A DNA stretch of 56,245 nt from Rhodocyclaceae bacterium (GTDB lineage Bacteria; Pseudomonadota; Gammaproteobacteria; Burkholderiales; Rhodocyclaceae), in assembly GCA_011391215.1 (NCBI GenBank), contig JAABQX010000091.1, positions 1-56,245 on the forward strand, read 5' to 3'. A program made the translations under genes and the position numbers. This document shows, piece after piece, positions 18,429-27,400 of the stretch. Below the pieces are notes generated by a model. It worked only from the letters and a program-made list of their open reading frames with translations. It did no database searches and had not been told where the DNA came from. Position 1 is the first letter of the stretch. The number at the start of each line of letters is the position of its first letter.

Positions 18429-20386
18429 GCGGCAACTCCACTCGTGGCCACTCTAGCGGGCGATGCCAGCCGGGCCTTGAGACGATAACGGCGGTCGGCG
18501 GCGGCGAGCAGGCCGCCCAGCGCCATGAGGACGCAGCCACCCCAGATCCAGTCGACGAAGGGCTTGTAATAGACGCGTACCGCCCAGGCGCCATTTTCCT
18601 TGTCATCTTCGAGCGGTTCGCCCAGCGAGACATACACGTCGCGTGTGAAGCTGGAATCGATGGCCGCTTCGGTCATCGGCATCGACGACGGGCCGTAATC
18701 ACGCTTTTCGGGGAAGAGCGTCTTGAGCAGGCGGCCATCCTTAATTAATTCCACGCTGCCGATGGCTGCAGTGTAATTGGGACCTGGTGCTGCGCGCACG
18801 CCGATGAACTTGAAGGTGTAGCCGCCCACGCTGACCGTATCGCCCGCCGCCATGCGCACGTCGCGCTCTTCCTGATAGCTGCCGACCATCGCCACGCCGA
18901 CGACGAACACGGCGACGCCGAAGTGGGCGAGTTGCATGCCCCACCAGGCGCGCGGCGGGATGCCGGTCTTCAGGCGTTCCGCCAGTTGCAGGCCGAGTGC
19001 TGCGACGATCCAGACGGCGAGGGTGAGCGCCAGGGCGATATAGGCGCGCCACTCGCCGGCCAGCAAGGGCAAGCCGATACCGCCCAGCAAGGCGATCAGT
19101 GCGGCCGGCCAGAGTTTGCGGGCAATATCTTTCAGGTTGGCATGCTTCCAGCGCGCTACCGGTCCGATCGACATCAAGACCAGCAGGGGCAGCATGATCG
19201 GCACGAACACGGCATTGAAGTAGGGCGGGCCGACTGAGAGTTTGCCAAGCCCCAGCGCATCGATGATCAGCGGGTAAAGCGTACCGAGCAGCACCGCGCC
19301 GCAGGCAACCAGCAGCAGCACGTTATTCATGAGCAGAAAAGTTTCGCGCGAGGCCAGCGCGAAATCGCCGCCACGGCTGACTTTGGGGGCGCGCCAGGCG
19401 AACAACAGCAGCGAACCGCCGACGACGACGGCCAGCAGGAAGAGGATGAACACGCCACGGCGCGGATCGGTGGCGAAGGCATGCACGGAGGTGAGCACGC
19501 CCGAACGCACGAGGAAGGTGCCGAGCAACGAGAGTGAGAATGCGGCGATGGCGAGCAACACCGTCCAGTTCTTGAAGCTGCCGCGCTTTTCGGTGACGGC
19601 GAGCGAGTGGATCAGTGCCGTGCCGACCAGCCAGGGCATGAAGGAGGCGTTTTCCACCGGGTCCCAGAACCACCAGCCGCCCCAGCCGAGTTCGTAATAG
19701 GCCCACCAGCTGCCCAACGCGATGCCGAGCGTGAGAAAGATCCATGCCGCTGTGGTCCAGGGGCGTGACCAGCGCGCCCAGGCGGCATCCAGTTGGCCGG
19801 CTAGCAGCGCCGCGATGGCGAAGGCAAAGGCTACCGCGAAACCGACGTAACCCATGTAAAGCATCGGCGGGTGGAAGACGAGGCCGGGATCTTGCAGCAG
19901 CGGATTCAGCGAGCGACCTTCCGCCGCTGCCGGCATGAGCCGCTCGAAGGGGCTGGAGGTCAGCAGCACGAACGCCAGTAGGCCGAGCATCACCAGACCG
20001 AGTACACCTAGCACACGCGCCACCATCACATCGGGCAACTGGCGCGAGAACAGCACTACGGCCTGCGCCCAGCCGGCGAGCATGAGCATCCACAGCAGCA
20101 GCGAACCCTCATGGCCGCCCCACACGGCCGCGAGGCGATACATCGTCGGCAATTGCGTGTTGGAGTGCTGGGCAACGTAACTGACCGTGAAATCATTTAC
20201 ATAAAACGCCCAGGTCAGGCAGGCGAAAGAAAAGGCAATCAGCAGAAACGCTGCCGTGGTTGCCGGCCGCGCAACGGCGATCCATGGGCGGTTGTTACGA
20301 TGTGCGCCAAGCAGCGGCAGGACTCCCTGAACCAGCGCGACGAGCAAAGCAAGCATCAGGGCGAAATGGCCGAGTTCGGGGATCAT
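18425..20386 (-). CDS. ccmF: CcmF, cytochrome c heme lyase core subunit
   Basis: A 653-residue polytopic protein with about 15 membrane helices. It carries the periplasmic WWD heme-handling motif (WGGWWFWDPVENASFMPWL) and a large C-terminal periplasmic domain. It takes heme from CcmE and ligates it to CxxCH motifs with CcmH/I. The length is usual. It lies 12 bases downstream of ccmE. Confidence 0.96.
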   Translation of the reverse strand: MIPELGHFALMLALLVALVQGVLPLLGAHRNNRPWIAVARPATTAAFLLIAFSFACLTWAFYVNDFTVSYVAQHSNTQLPTMYRLAAVWGGHEGSLLLWMLMLAGWAQAVVLFSRQLPDVMVARVLGVLGLVMLGLLAFVLLTSSPFERLMPAAAEGRSLNPLLQDPGLVFHPPMLYMGYVGFAVAFAFAIAALLAGQLDAAWARWSRPWTTAAWIFLTLGIALGSWWAYYELGWGGWWFWDPVENASFMPWLVGTALIHSLAVTEKRGSFKNWTVLLAIAAFSLSLLGTFLVRSGVLTSVHAFATDPRRGVFILFLLAVVVGGSLLLFAWRAPKVSRGGDFALASRETFLLMNNVLLLVACGAVLLGTLYPLIIDALGLGKLSVGPPYFNAVFVPIMLPLLVLMSIGPVARWKHANLKDIARKLWPAALIALLGGIGLPLLAGEWRAYIALALTLAVWIVAALGLQLAERLKTGIPPRAWWGMQLAHFGVAVFVVGVAMVGSYQEERDVRMAAGDTVSVGGYTFKFIGVRAAPGPNYTAAIGSVELIKDGRLLKTLFPEKRDYGPSSMPMTEAAIDSSFTRDVYVSLGEPLEDDKENGAWAVRVYYKPFVDWIWGGCVLMALGGLLAAADRRYRLKARLASPARVATSGVAA

Positions 20387-20398
20387 GGGCGGGGTGCC

Positions 20399-20839
20399 TT
20401 ATGGTTTGAGGGTTTTGGCGGTTTGCTGCGCCTGGTCGACGGCGTGTTGCGCCTCGGGCGGCATGTAGTTTTCATCGTGCTTGGCCAGTACTTCGCTGGC
20501 GACGAAGATGCCGTCGGCACCGATCTTGCCCTGTGCTACCGCGCCTTTACCCTCCTTGAACAGGTCGGGCAGGATGCCGGTGTAGGCCACGGGCACATCC
20601 TTAGCCGTATCGGTGATGACGAAATGCACGGTGAGGTTGTCGCGCCGCAACGAGCCTTCGCGAACCATGCCGCCGACGCGAAATATTTTGCCTTGTGGCG
20701 CTTTGCCGGCAGCGATCTCCGTCGGCGTGACGAAGAAGGCGAGGTTGCTGTCAAGCGCATTAAATACAAAATAAGCGGCTGTACTTAATGCCGCCAAGCC
20801 GCCGGCGATTAGGCCGATTCTCTTGTGACGTGGTTTCAT
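20399..20839 (-). CDS. ccmE: CcmE, periplasmic heme chaperone
   Basis: A 146-residue membrane-anchored heme chaperone. One N-terminal helix precedes an OB-fold domain with the heme-binding region [12 protein letters not shown]; the His is the covalent heme attachment residue known for the family. It overlaps ccmD by four bases. Confidence 0.95.
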   Translation of the reverse strand: MKPRHKRIGLIAGGLAALSTAAYFVFNALDSNLAFFVTPTEIAAGKAPQGKIFRVGGMVREGSLRRDNLTVHFVITDTAKDVPVAYTGILPDLFKEGKGAVAQGKIGADGIFVASEVLAKHDENYMPPEAQHAVDQAQQTAKTLKP

Positions 20840-21018
20840 GGGTTCTCGAGGGTTTCCGCCAGGCGCTCACGGCGCAGGCTGCGCAAAATTGAAGTTCGAC
20901 GCTTGACGGCCAGCATAGGTTCCATGATCAGCAAAATCGCGCAGGCGCCGAAACTGCCCCAGACGTAGAGGGCGTAACCGCCCATGGCAAAGAATGCAGC
21001 GGGTGATTCCCAGTTCAT
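20836..21018 (-). CDS. ccmD: CcmD, heme exporter accessory protein
   Basis: A 60-residue single-helix protein that helps release holo-CcmE from CcmABC. The start at 21018 ([20 protein letters not shown]) matches the family; the open frame upstream lies inside ccmC. A basic tail ([15 protein letters not shown]) follows the helix. Confidence 0.88.
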   Translation of the reverse strand: MNWESPAAFFAMGGYALYVWGSFGACAILLIMEPMLAVKRRTSILRSLRRERLAETLENP

Positions 21019-21785
21019 GGTGTTACCCCCTTCACCTCGGCCAATTCCTTCACCCATTCGGTGTGGGCCTCGCGCTCGAGAATAATGGCGCGCACCCTGG
21101 TTAAAGCAACAGCAATCGAATACATCCAGAAGGCCAGCGACATGATCAGCATGCCCCACAGCATGGTGGCTGCCATCGTCGGGGCTTTCATCAGGGAAAC
21201 CGAGGCACCCTGGTGCAGCGTGTTCCACCACTTCACCGAGAAGTAGATGATCGGTACGTTGACGACGCCGACCAGCGCAAGAATTGCCCCGGCCTTGTCG
21301 GCGCGGCGCGGGTCATCGATGGCCGCTTGCAGGGCAATGAAACCGATATAGAGGAAGAACAGGATCAGCGCGGAGGTCAGGCGCGCATCCCAAACCCACC
21401 AGGCGCCCCACATCGGCTTGCCCCAGAGCGCGCCGGTCCACAGCGAGAGGAAGGCCATGATGGCGCCGGTGGGCGCGAGGGCCTGCGCCATCATGCCCGA
21501 CAGCCGCGTGTTGAGCGCCAGCCCCAGCCCGGCCCAGGCCGCCATCACCATATAGATGAACATCGACATCCAGGCCGCCGGCACATGGATAAAAATGATC
21601 CGATAGCCTTCGCCCTGCTGGGCGTCGGTGGGTGCGGCGAAAAAGGTGATCCACAGGCCGATGCCAGCGAATACGGCAGCCAGCGCCCAGAACCAGGGAA
21701 TCAACTTGCCGGCGAGCGGATAGAAGCTCTGCGGCGAGGCGTACTTGAACCAATGGATGATCTTGTGACTGTTATTCAAGTGCAA
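21015..21785 (-). CDS. ccmC: CcmC, heme transfer to CcmE
   Basis: A 256-residue protein with six membrane helices. The tryptophan-rich WWD motif (PMWGAWWVWDARLTSALIL) and conserved periplasmic His residues (FIHVPAAW and NTLHQG) mark CcmC. It loads heme onto CcmE. It overlaps ccmD by four bases and the ccmB 3' end by fourteen. Confidence 0.95.
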   Translation of the reverse strand: MHLNNSHKIIHWFKYASPQSFYPLAGKLIPWFWALAAVFAGIGLWITFFAAPTDAQQGEGYRIIFIHVPAAWMSMFIYMVMAAWAGLGLALNTRLSGMMAQALAPTGAIMAFLSLWTGALWGKPMWGAWWVWDARLTSALILFFLYIGFIALQAAIDDPRRADKAGAILALVGVVNVPIIYFSVKWWNTLHQGASVSLMKAPTMAATMLWGMLIMSLAFWMYSIAVALTRVRAIILEREAHTEWVKELAEVKGVTP

Positions 21786-22437
21786 TCCTCAAAGCAGCCG
21801 TGGTTGCCCACGGCGCGAAAAAAACCGCCAGCGCCAGCAGCGCGGCCAACAGCGACAAATGCCCTCCGGCGCCCAGGCCGGCTATATGCGCTTCCATCGC
21901 ACCGGCGCCAAAGATCAGTGTCGGCACATATAGTGGCAATACCAGCAAAGACAACAAGACACCACCACCGCGCACGCCGAGTGTCAAGGCCGCGCCAATG
22001 GCGCCGATCAACGACAGCAGTGGCGTACCCAGCAACAAGGCAATCACCAAAATACCCAGCGCCCCCGTATCCAGGTCGAACTGGATGCCCAGCACCGGCG
22101 CCAACAACACCAGCGGTAATCCGGTCGTGAGCCAATGGGCAACAATTTTACCCGTGATCAGCAAGCCCAGCGGCGTGGGGGAAAGTACCATCTGTTCGAG
22201 GGTGCCATCGGCATGATCGGGGGCAAACAGCCGCGACAAGCCCAGCATTGTCGCCAGCAGGGCTGCGACCCACAGGATGCCCGGCGCAATTTTTCGCAAC
22301 AGGGCGGTTTCCGGCCCGATGCCGAGCGGAAACAGGCTGACGACGATGATGAAGAAGAATAGCGCCGTCAGCACTTCGCTCTTGCGGCGCATGGCCAGCA
22401 AGAGGTCACGGCGGATGATGGCTATGATCGCGCTCAT
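21772..22437 (-). CDS. ccmB: CcmB, heme export ABC permease
   Basis: A 221-residue permease of the CcmAB transporter with six predicted helices. I take the ATG at 22437 (MSAIIAIIRRDLLLAMRRKSEV), the family N-terminus; the frame remains open upstream, but that sequence belongs to the hairpin-bearing ccmA-ccmB spacer. FPLGIGPE and ADGTLEQM are typical conserved segments. Confidence 0.94.
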   Translation of the reverse strand: MSAIIAIIRRDLLLAMRRKSEVLTALFFFIIVVSLFPLGIGPETALLRKIAPGILWVAALLATMLGLSRLFAPDHADGTLEQMVLSPTPLGLLITGKIVAHWLTTGLPLVLLAPVLGIQFDLDTGALGILVIALLLGTPLLSLIGAIGAALTLGVRGGGVLLSLLVLPLYVPTLIFGAGAMEAHIAGLGAGGHLSLLAALLALAVFFAPWATTAALRIALE

Positions 22438-22519
22438 ATAAGAAACTCGCCGGGCCGCCCCAAGAGTTTCTTGCCCCTTGAGGGGAGAACCGAGCGAAGC
22501 GAAGGTTTGCGGGGTGGGC
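22438..22519 (-). repeat. Hairpin-rich spacer between ccmA and ccmB
   Basis: This 82-bp spacer interrupts an otherwise overlapping operon. AAGAAACTC (22440-22448) and GAGTTTCTT (22464-22472) form a perfect nine-base inverted repeat, followed by CCCCTTGAGGGG (22474-22485). The remainder (GAACCGAGCGAAGCGAAGG) resembles intergenic repeats I have seen in betaproteobacteria. Repeat status needs a genome search. Confidence 0.5.
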
Positions 22520-23125
22520 TCATATCTTGAGTACCTTGCCGTTGGGCAGGGGCATGCTCTGATGGCTGGTGAGAATTGCCATGCCGCCGCTGGCGACATG
22601 CTCCGCGATCAGGCCGGACAGCATGTCGACTGCCTTGACGTCCAGTGCCGTGAAAGGTTCGTCGAGAATCCACAGGGTGGCTTTTCTGACTGCGAGCCGC
22701 GCCAGTAAAACGCGGCGTTTTTGTCCGGCGGAGAGGAAACGTACCGCCAGGTCTTCGCGCCCGCGCAGGCCGAAGCGGGCTAGCGCCTGGAGAGCGGATT
22801 CTTCCTGCAGAACGGTGCCGTCCAGTTGTGCGGCGAGTGTCAGATTCTCGAAAGGAGTCAGATCCTCCTTGACGGCGCCGTGATGGCCGAGAAACAGCAG
22901 TGCGCGGTGGTAATCCTCGGCAAGCGCCTTGACCGGCTCGCCACACCAGCGGATTTCGCCTTCGGCGGGGGGTGAGAGACTCGCCAGGATGCGCAGCAGG
23001 CTGGTCTTGCCCGCGCCATTCTCGCCTTGTACATGCAGCCATTCCCCCGGCCCGACCGCGAGATCGAGCCCGGCAAACAGGCGGCGTTCGCCGCGAATAC
23101 AGGAAAGGCCGGTAGCGGTCAGCAT
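22520..23125 (-). CDS. ccmA: CcmA, heme exporter ATP-binding subunit
   Basis: A 201-residue ABC ATPase. Walker A (GENGAGKTS), the signature (FLSAGQKRR), Walker B (LWILDEP) and the switch His (LTSHQ) are all present. With CcmB, C and D it energises release of heme-loaded CcmE. It is the first gene of the ccm operon. Confidence 0.95.
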   Translation of the reverse strand: MLTATGLSCIRGERRLFAGLDLAVGPGEWLHVQGENGAGKTSLLRILASLSPPAEGEIRWCGEPVKALAEDYHRALLFLGHHGAVKEDLTPFENLTLAAQLDGTVLQEESALQALARFGLRGREDLAVRFLSAGQKRRVLLARLAVRKATLWILDEPFTALDVKAVDMLSGLIAEHVASGGMAILTSHQSMPLPNGKVLKI

Positions 23126-23192
23126 GGGGGGCGAATTTTGCCTGAATTAAACAGGCTTTGGCTTGTCGGGAGTTAATAAGTACCCGCCTGGC

Positions 23193-23215
23193 GCCGTCCC
23201 GCCAGCGCCGACTTA
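23193..23215 (+). repeat. Dispersed 24-bp repeat, copy 6 (ccmA-rnfB intergenic)
   Basis: Consensus ending ACTTA, intergenic, 40 bases before the FNR-like site. Confidence 0.9.
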
Positions 23216-23254
23216 TTGCATGGCAGGTGTCACATGGGCTGTGGATGTAAATGT

Positions 23255-23314
23255 TTGATGTAGGTCAAACATTAATACCATTATTTGTTGCGCCGCCGCA
23301 ATATTACCTATACT
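23255..23314 (+). promoter_or_regulatory. FNR-type promoter upstream of the rnf-PFOR operon
   Basis: TTGATGTAGGTCAA at 23255-23268 matches the FNR consensus with one change. TTGTTG (23285-23290) and TATACT (23309-23314) form a plausible -35/-10 pair with 18-bp spacing. This puts the site near -60, a class I FNR position, with a predicted start near 23321. It could also act on divergent ccmA, but no -10 is visible at the matching distance on that side. Confidence 0.6.
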
Positions 23315-23320
23315 TCGTTG

Positions 23321-23573
23321 TATCACGAACATGTGCAGGGCTTAACCTTGCATGTGCCCATTCGGAGGGGCAGTAAGCCGCCTCTTCGCCCCGTGGGCCG
23401 GGAAACCCCCGCCTGCAGCGTGAAGGCAAGCGAACCACAGGCTCTCAAGGTTTGTGGTTCGATTGACCAAGGAAGGTCGCTTGGCACATGATTTTTCGAG
23501 GGAAGTGTGCGGGCGGTTTTTTCGATCACTGTGCGTCGCGGTGGCGTATCAGGAATGGGGGTGGGGCAGTCTG
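23321..23573 (+). ncRNA. Long structured 5' leader of rnfB, candidate riboswitch-like element
   Basis: About 250 nt between the predicted start site and the rnfB ATG hold no convincing gene. They hold a series of stems: GCAGGG/CCTTGC with an outer ACAT/ATGT (near 23329-23354), GCCCA/TGGGC enclosing GGGGC/GCCCC (near 23356-23398), CGGG/CCCG around AAAC (near 23399), CGAACCAC/GTGGTTCG (near 23431-23461) and GACC/GGTC. The conserved-looking core GGGCCGGGAAACC and AAGGCAAGCGAACC faintly recalls molybdenum-cofactor RNAs, but I cannot confirm any class. Confidence 0.45.
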
Positions 23574-24452
23574 ATGGAATCGATTTCTAGTCTGGCAGTC
23601 GCGGGTGGCTTCATGGCTGTGCTTGGGATCGCCTTGGCCGGACTGCTGGCCTTTGCCAATCGCAAACTGTTTGTCTTTGAAGATCCGCGTATCGGGCAGG
23701 TCGAGGATTTGCTGCCCAAATCCAATTGCGGCGCCTGCGGGCAGCCGGGCTGTCGGGGTTTCGCCGAAAAGGTTGTGACCGGTGATGTCGTGCCGGCGCA
23801 ATGCACGGTGAGTTCGCCCGAACAACGTCAGGACATCGCCGACCTGCTGGGTGTGAATGCCGGCAATATCGAAAAGAAAGTGGCGCGCCTGGCTTGCGCC
23901 GGCGGCAAGCATGTCGCCTTTACCCGCGCCCGTTATGCCGGTCTTAAAACCTGCCGGGCAGCCGCCGTGGTGGGCGGTGGCGGCAAGGAATGCGCCTGGG
24001 GTTGCCTGGGGCTCGGCGATTGCGAGGCGGTGTGCAACTTCGATGCACTGCATCTGGATGCCCATGGCTTGCCCGTCGTCGATGCCGACAAATGCTCGGC
24101 TTGCAACGACTGTGTCGAGGTTTGTCCCAAGGGATTGTTTTCGCTGGAGCCGATCAGTCACCGCCTCTGGATCGCCTGCAAGAACAAGGCGGACGGCGAT
24201 ACGGCAGAAAAGTCCTGCGAAGTTGCCTGCACGGCCTGCGGCAAGTGCGTCGCCGACGCGCCTCCTGGCTTGATGCGCCTCGATGGCCAATTGGCCTCGG
24301 TGCGCTATGAATTGAATCAGTGGGCCACCAAGGGCCCGACCGAACGTTGTCCGACCGGCGCCATCGTCTGGTTTGAAACTCCCAATAAAGCTGTCAAGGG
24401 TGCTACCGCGAAGAGGATTTTGCGGCAGGACGCTTTGCCCCAATTGCATTGA
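23574..24452 (+). CDS. rnfB: RnfB, ferredoxin-accepting iron-sulfur subunit
   Basis: A 292-residue subunit of the Rnf ferredoxin:NAD oxidoreductase. An N-terminal helix (AVAGGFMAVLGIALAGLLAF) is followed by the four-Cys cluster motif (CGACGQPGC) and several ferredoxin-type clusters (CAWGCLGLGDCEAVC, CSACNDCVEVCP, CTACGKC). This is longer than the roughly 190-residue enterobacterial RnfB and closer to the clostridial type. The start at 23574 places the helix at the N-terminus; the upstream open frame lies in the leader RNA. It is separated from the other rnf genes by the PFOR gene. Confidence 0.92.
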   Translation: MESISSLAVAGGFMAVLGIALAGLLAFANRKLFVFEDPRIGQVEDLLPKSNCGACGQPGCRGFAEKVVTGDVVPAQCTVSSPEQRQDIADLLGVNAGNIEKKVARLACAGGKHVAFTRARYAGLKTCRAAAVVGGGGKECAWGCLGLGDCEAVCNFDALHLDAHGLPVVDADKCSACNDCVEVCPKGLFSLEPISHRLWIACKNKADGDTAEKSCEVACTACGKCVADAPPGLMRLDGQLASVRYELNQWATKGPTERCPTGAIVWFETPNKAVKGATAKRILRQDALPQLH

Positions 24453-24480
24453 GCTACGCCGCACTATTTAGGAGCATGTC

Positions 24481-27400
24481 ATGTTGAAGAATCTGTTCTC
24501 GTCCTCTCAGCCAGCAACCCGTGCCGCAGGCAGAGATGCTCCGGTTGCCCCGAAATATCCCGGCGTACGCGATGCTGTCGATGGCAACACCGCCGTCATC
24601 CATGTCGAGCGAGAAGCCTCGGATGCAGCAGGTTCCTATCCGATCACGCCTTCGACGCAGATGGGCGAATACTGGGCCGAGGAAGTGGCAAAAGGCCACC
24701 TGAACATTTCCAACAAGCCGCTGATCTTCATCGAGCCCGAGTCAGAACATGCCGCTGCAGGCGTGACTGCCGGCATGGCCATGACCGGCTTGCGCGCGGT
24801 CAATTTCTCGTCTGGTCAAGGCGTCGCCTTCATGCACGAGTCGCTTTATGCCGCCGTCGGCAAGCGCCTGCCCTATGTGCTCAACATGGGCTGTCGCGCC
24901 ATCACCAAGGCCTCGCTCAACGTGCACGCCGGCCACGACGACTACCACTGCATCGACGACACCGGCTTCATCCAGGTGATGGCGAAGAACACCACCGAAG
25001 CCGCCGACCTTAACCTGATCGCCCGCAAGGTCGCCGAGCTGTCGCTGACGCCGGCGATCATCGGCCAGGACGGTTTTTTGACCACCCACCTGATCGAGTC
25101 GACACTGCTGCCCGAGCGCAAGCTGGTGGCCGAATTTCTCGGCAAGCCTGATGACATCATCGACACACCGACCCCGGCGCAGGCCATGCTCTACGGACCG
25201 AAGCGCCGCCGCGTGCCGGCGATCTGGGATGTGGATACCCCACTGGTTTCCGGCGTGGTACAGAACCAGGATGCCTATATGCAGGCCACCGCCGGCCAGC
25301 GTCCCTATTTCTTCGACCATATCAACAGCATCACCGAAGCCTGCATGGACGAATATGCCGGCCTGACCGGCCGTCGCTATCAGCGCGTCTCCACCTACAA
25401 GATGGATGATGCCGAGTACGTCATCGTCGGCATGGGCAGCATGATCGTGCAGGCTGAATGTGTGGCCGACTATCTGCGCGAGACGCGCCATATCAAGGTC
25501 GGTGTAGTTAACCTGACGATGTTCCGGCCCTTCCCTGGCGACCTGCTGGGCAAGATCCTGCTCGGTAAAAAGGGCGTGACCGTGCTCGAGCGCACCGACC
25601 AGCCGTTGGCCGAAGATCTGCCGCTGATGCGCGAAGTGCGTGCCACGCTGATCAAGTGTATTGAAAACGGTACGACGACCGAGGGTGAAAAACCGTTCCC
25701 GAGCTATGCGTCCTATGCGGCCGGCGAGATGCCGCGTCTGTATTCTGGCTGCTATGGCCTCGGCTCACGCGACCTGCAACCCGAGGGCATGATCGGCACT
25801 ATCGAGAACATGTTGCCGGAGGGCGCGAAGCGCAAGTTTTTCTACCTCTCCATCGACTTTTCCCGCGACCCGCTCAACCCCAAGGATGAAGTGCATCAGC
25901 AGGATCTGCAGGAGAAATATCCGCAGATCAAGGCGCTCGGTATTCGTGGTAGTGAAAATCCGAACCTGTTGCCCAAGGGCGCCATCACCGTGCGCATGCA
26001 CTCGGTGGGTGGTTGGGGCGCCATCACTACCGGCAAGAACCTGGCGATGACCATGTTCGAACTGCTCGGCTGGGATATCAAGGCCAACCCGAAATACGGC
26101 TCCGAGAAAAAGGGTCAGCCGACCACTTATTACCTCTCGGCTGCCCCCGAGCCGATCCGCATCAACTGCGAATACACCTTTGTCGATGTGGTGCTCTCGC
26201 CCGACCCGAATGTCTTTGGTCATAGCAATCCGCTCTCCGGCCTGAAGAAGGGCGGCTATTTCATCATCCAGTCGAACCTCGGTGAGGAAACCTGGGCAAG
26301 CTTCCCGCTCTGGGCACAGAAATTCATCGACGACAACGACATCCACGTGTTTTACATTGACGCCTTCAAGGTGGCGCGCGAGGAAGCCGGCTCGGCTGAT
26401 TTGCAATTGCGCATGCAGGGCATTGCCTTCCAGGGCGCCTTCTTCGCCGCCAGCCCGACCATGAAGAACGCCGGGCTTACCGAAAATGCCCTGTTTGCTG
26501 CCATCGAGGCACAGTTGGAATCCAAGTTCGGCAAGAAGGGCGCGCGCGTCGTTGCCGATAACCTGCGCGTGGTGAAGCGTGGTTTTACTGAACTGACTGA
26601 GATCACTGAAAAGGAGGTTGGCAAGACGCGCAAGCAGTACTCCAAGAAGGATGCCGGCCTGCCGATCATGCTGCGCGAGCTGCCTGCGGGTGATGGTTAT
26701 ATCTCCGACATCCACCGCTTCTGGGAGCAAACGGGCAACTTCTACCTGACCGGCAAGGGCTCGGACAACCTCGTCGATCCCTTCATCGGTACCGCGATCA
26801 TGCCCGCAGCTACCGGCGTGTTCCGCGACATGACCGGCATCCGTTTCGAGCATCCGGTGTGGATCGCCGAAAACTGCACGGCCTGCGGCAACTGTTACAC
26901 AGAATGCCCGGACTCGGCGATTCCCGGTCTGGTGAGCTCCGTTGGCGATGTCTTCAATACCGTGATCAATCGCATCGAAACCACCGGCACGCCGACGCGC
27001 TTCCTGCGTCGCGCCGCACGCACGGTCGAGAAGAAGTTGCGCGGCCTGATCGCCGGTGATGGCGTGGCTGTGCGCCCGCTCATCGACAAGGCCATCGAGG
27101 CGACCGTTACCGAGGCGCCGGCGGAAGACCGCGAGAAAATGGCGGCAGAATTCAAGTTATTCACCGCCGAGATGGGCGAGTTTCCTTTCGGCACGACCAA
27201 GCCCTTCTGGACGCTGAAGGAGAAGAAAGCCAAGGGCAGCGGCGGCCTATTTTCCATCACCATCAACCCGTACACCTGCAAGGCCTGCGCCTTGTGCGTG
27301 ACGGTCTGCGAAGACGACGCGCTGAAGATGGTGACACAAACTGACGAATCCACCGAGCGCCTGCGTCAGGACTGGAAATTCTGGCTCGACCTGCCGACCA

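Noticed and set aside
23484-23500. TGGCACATGATTTTTC as a sigma-54 promoter before rnfB
   Set aside because: The -12 element lacks the required GC, and the FNR-type promoter upstream fits better.
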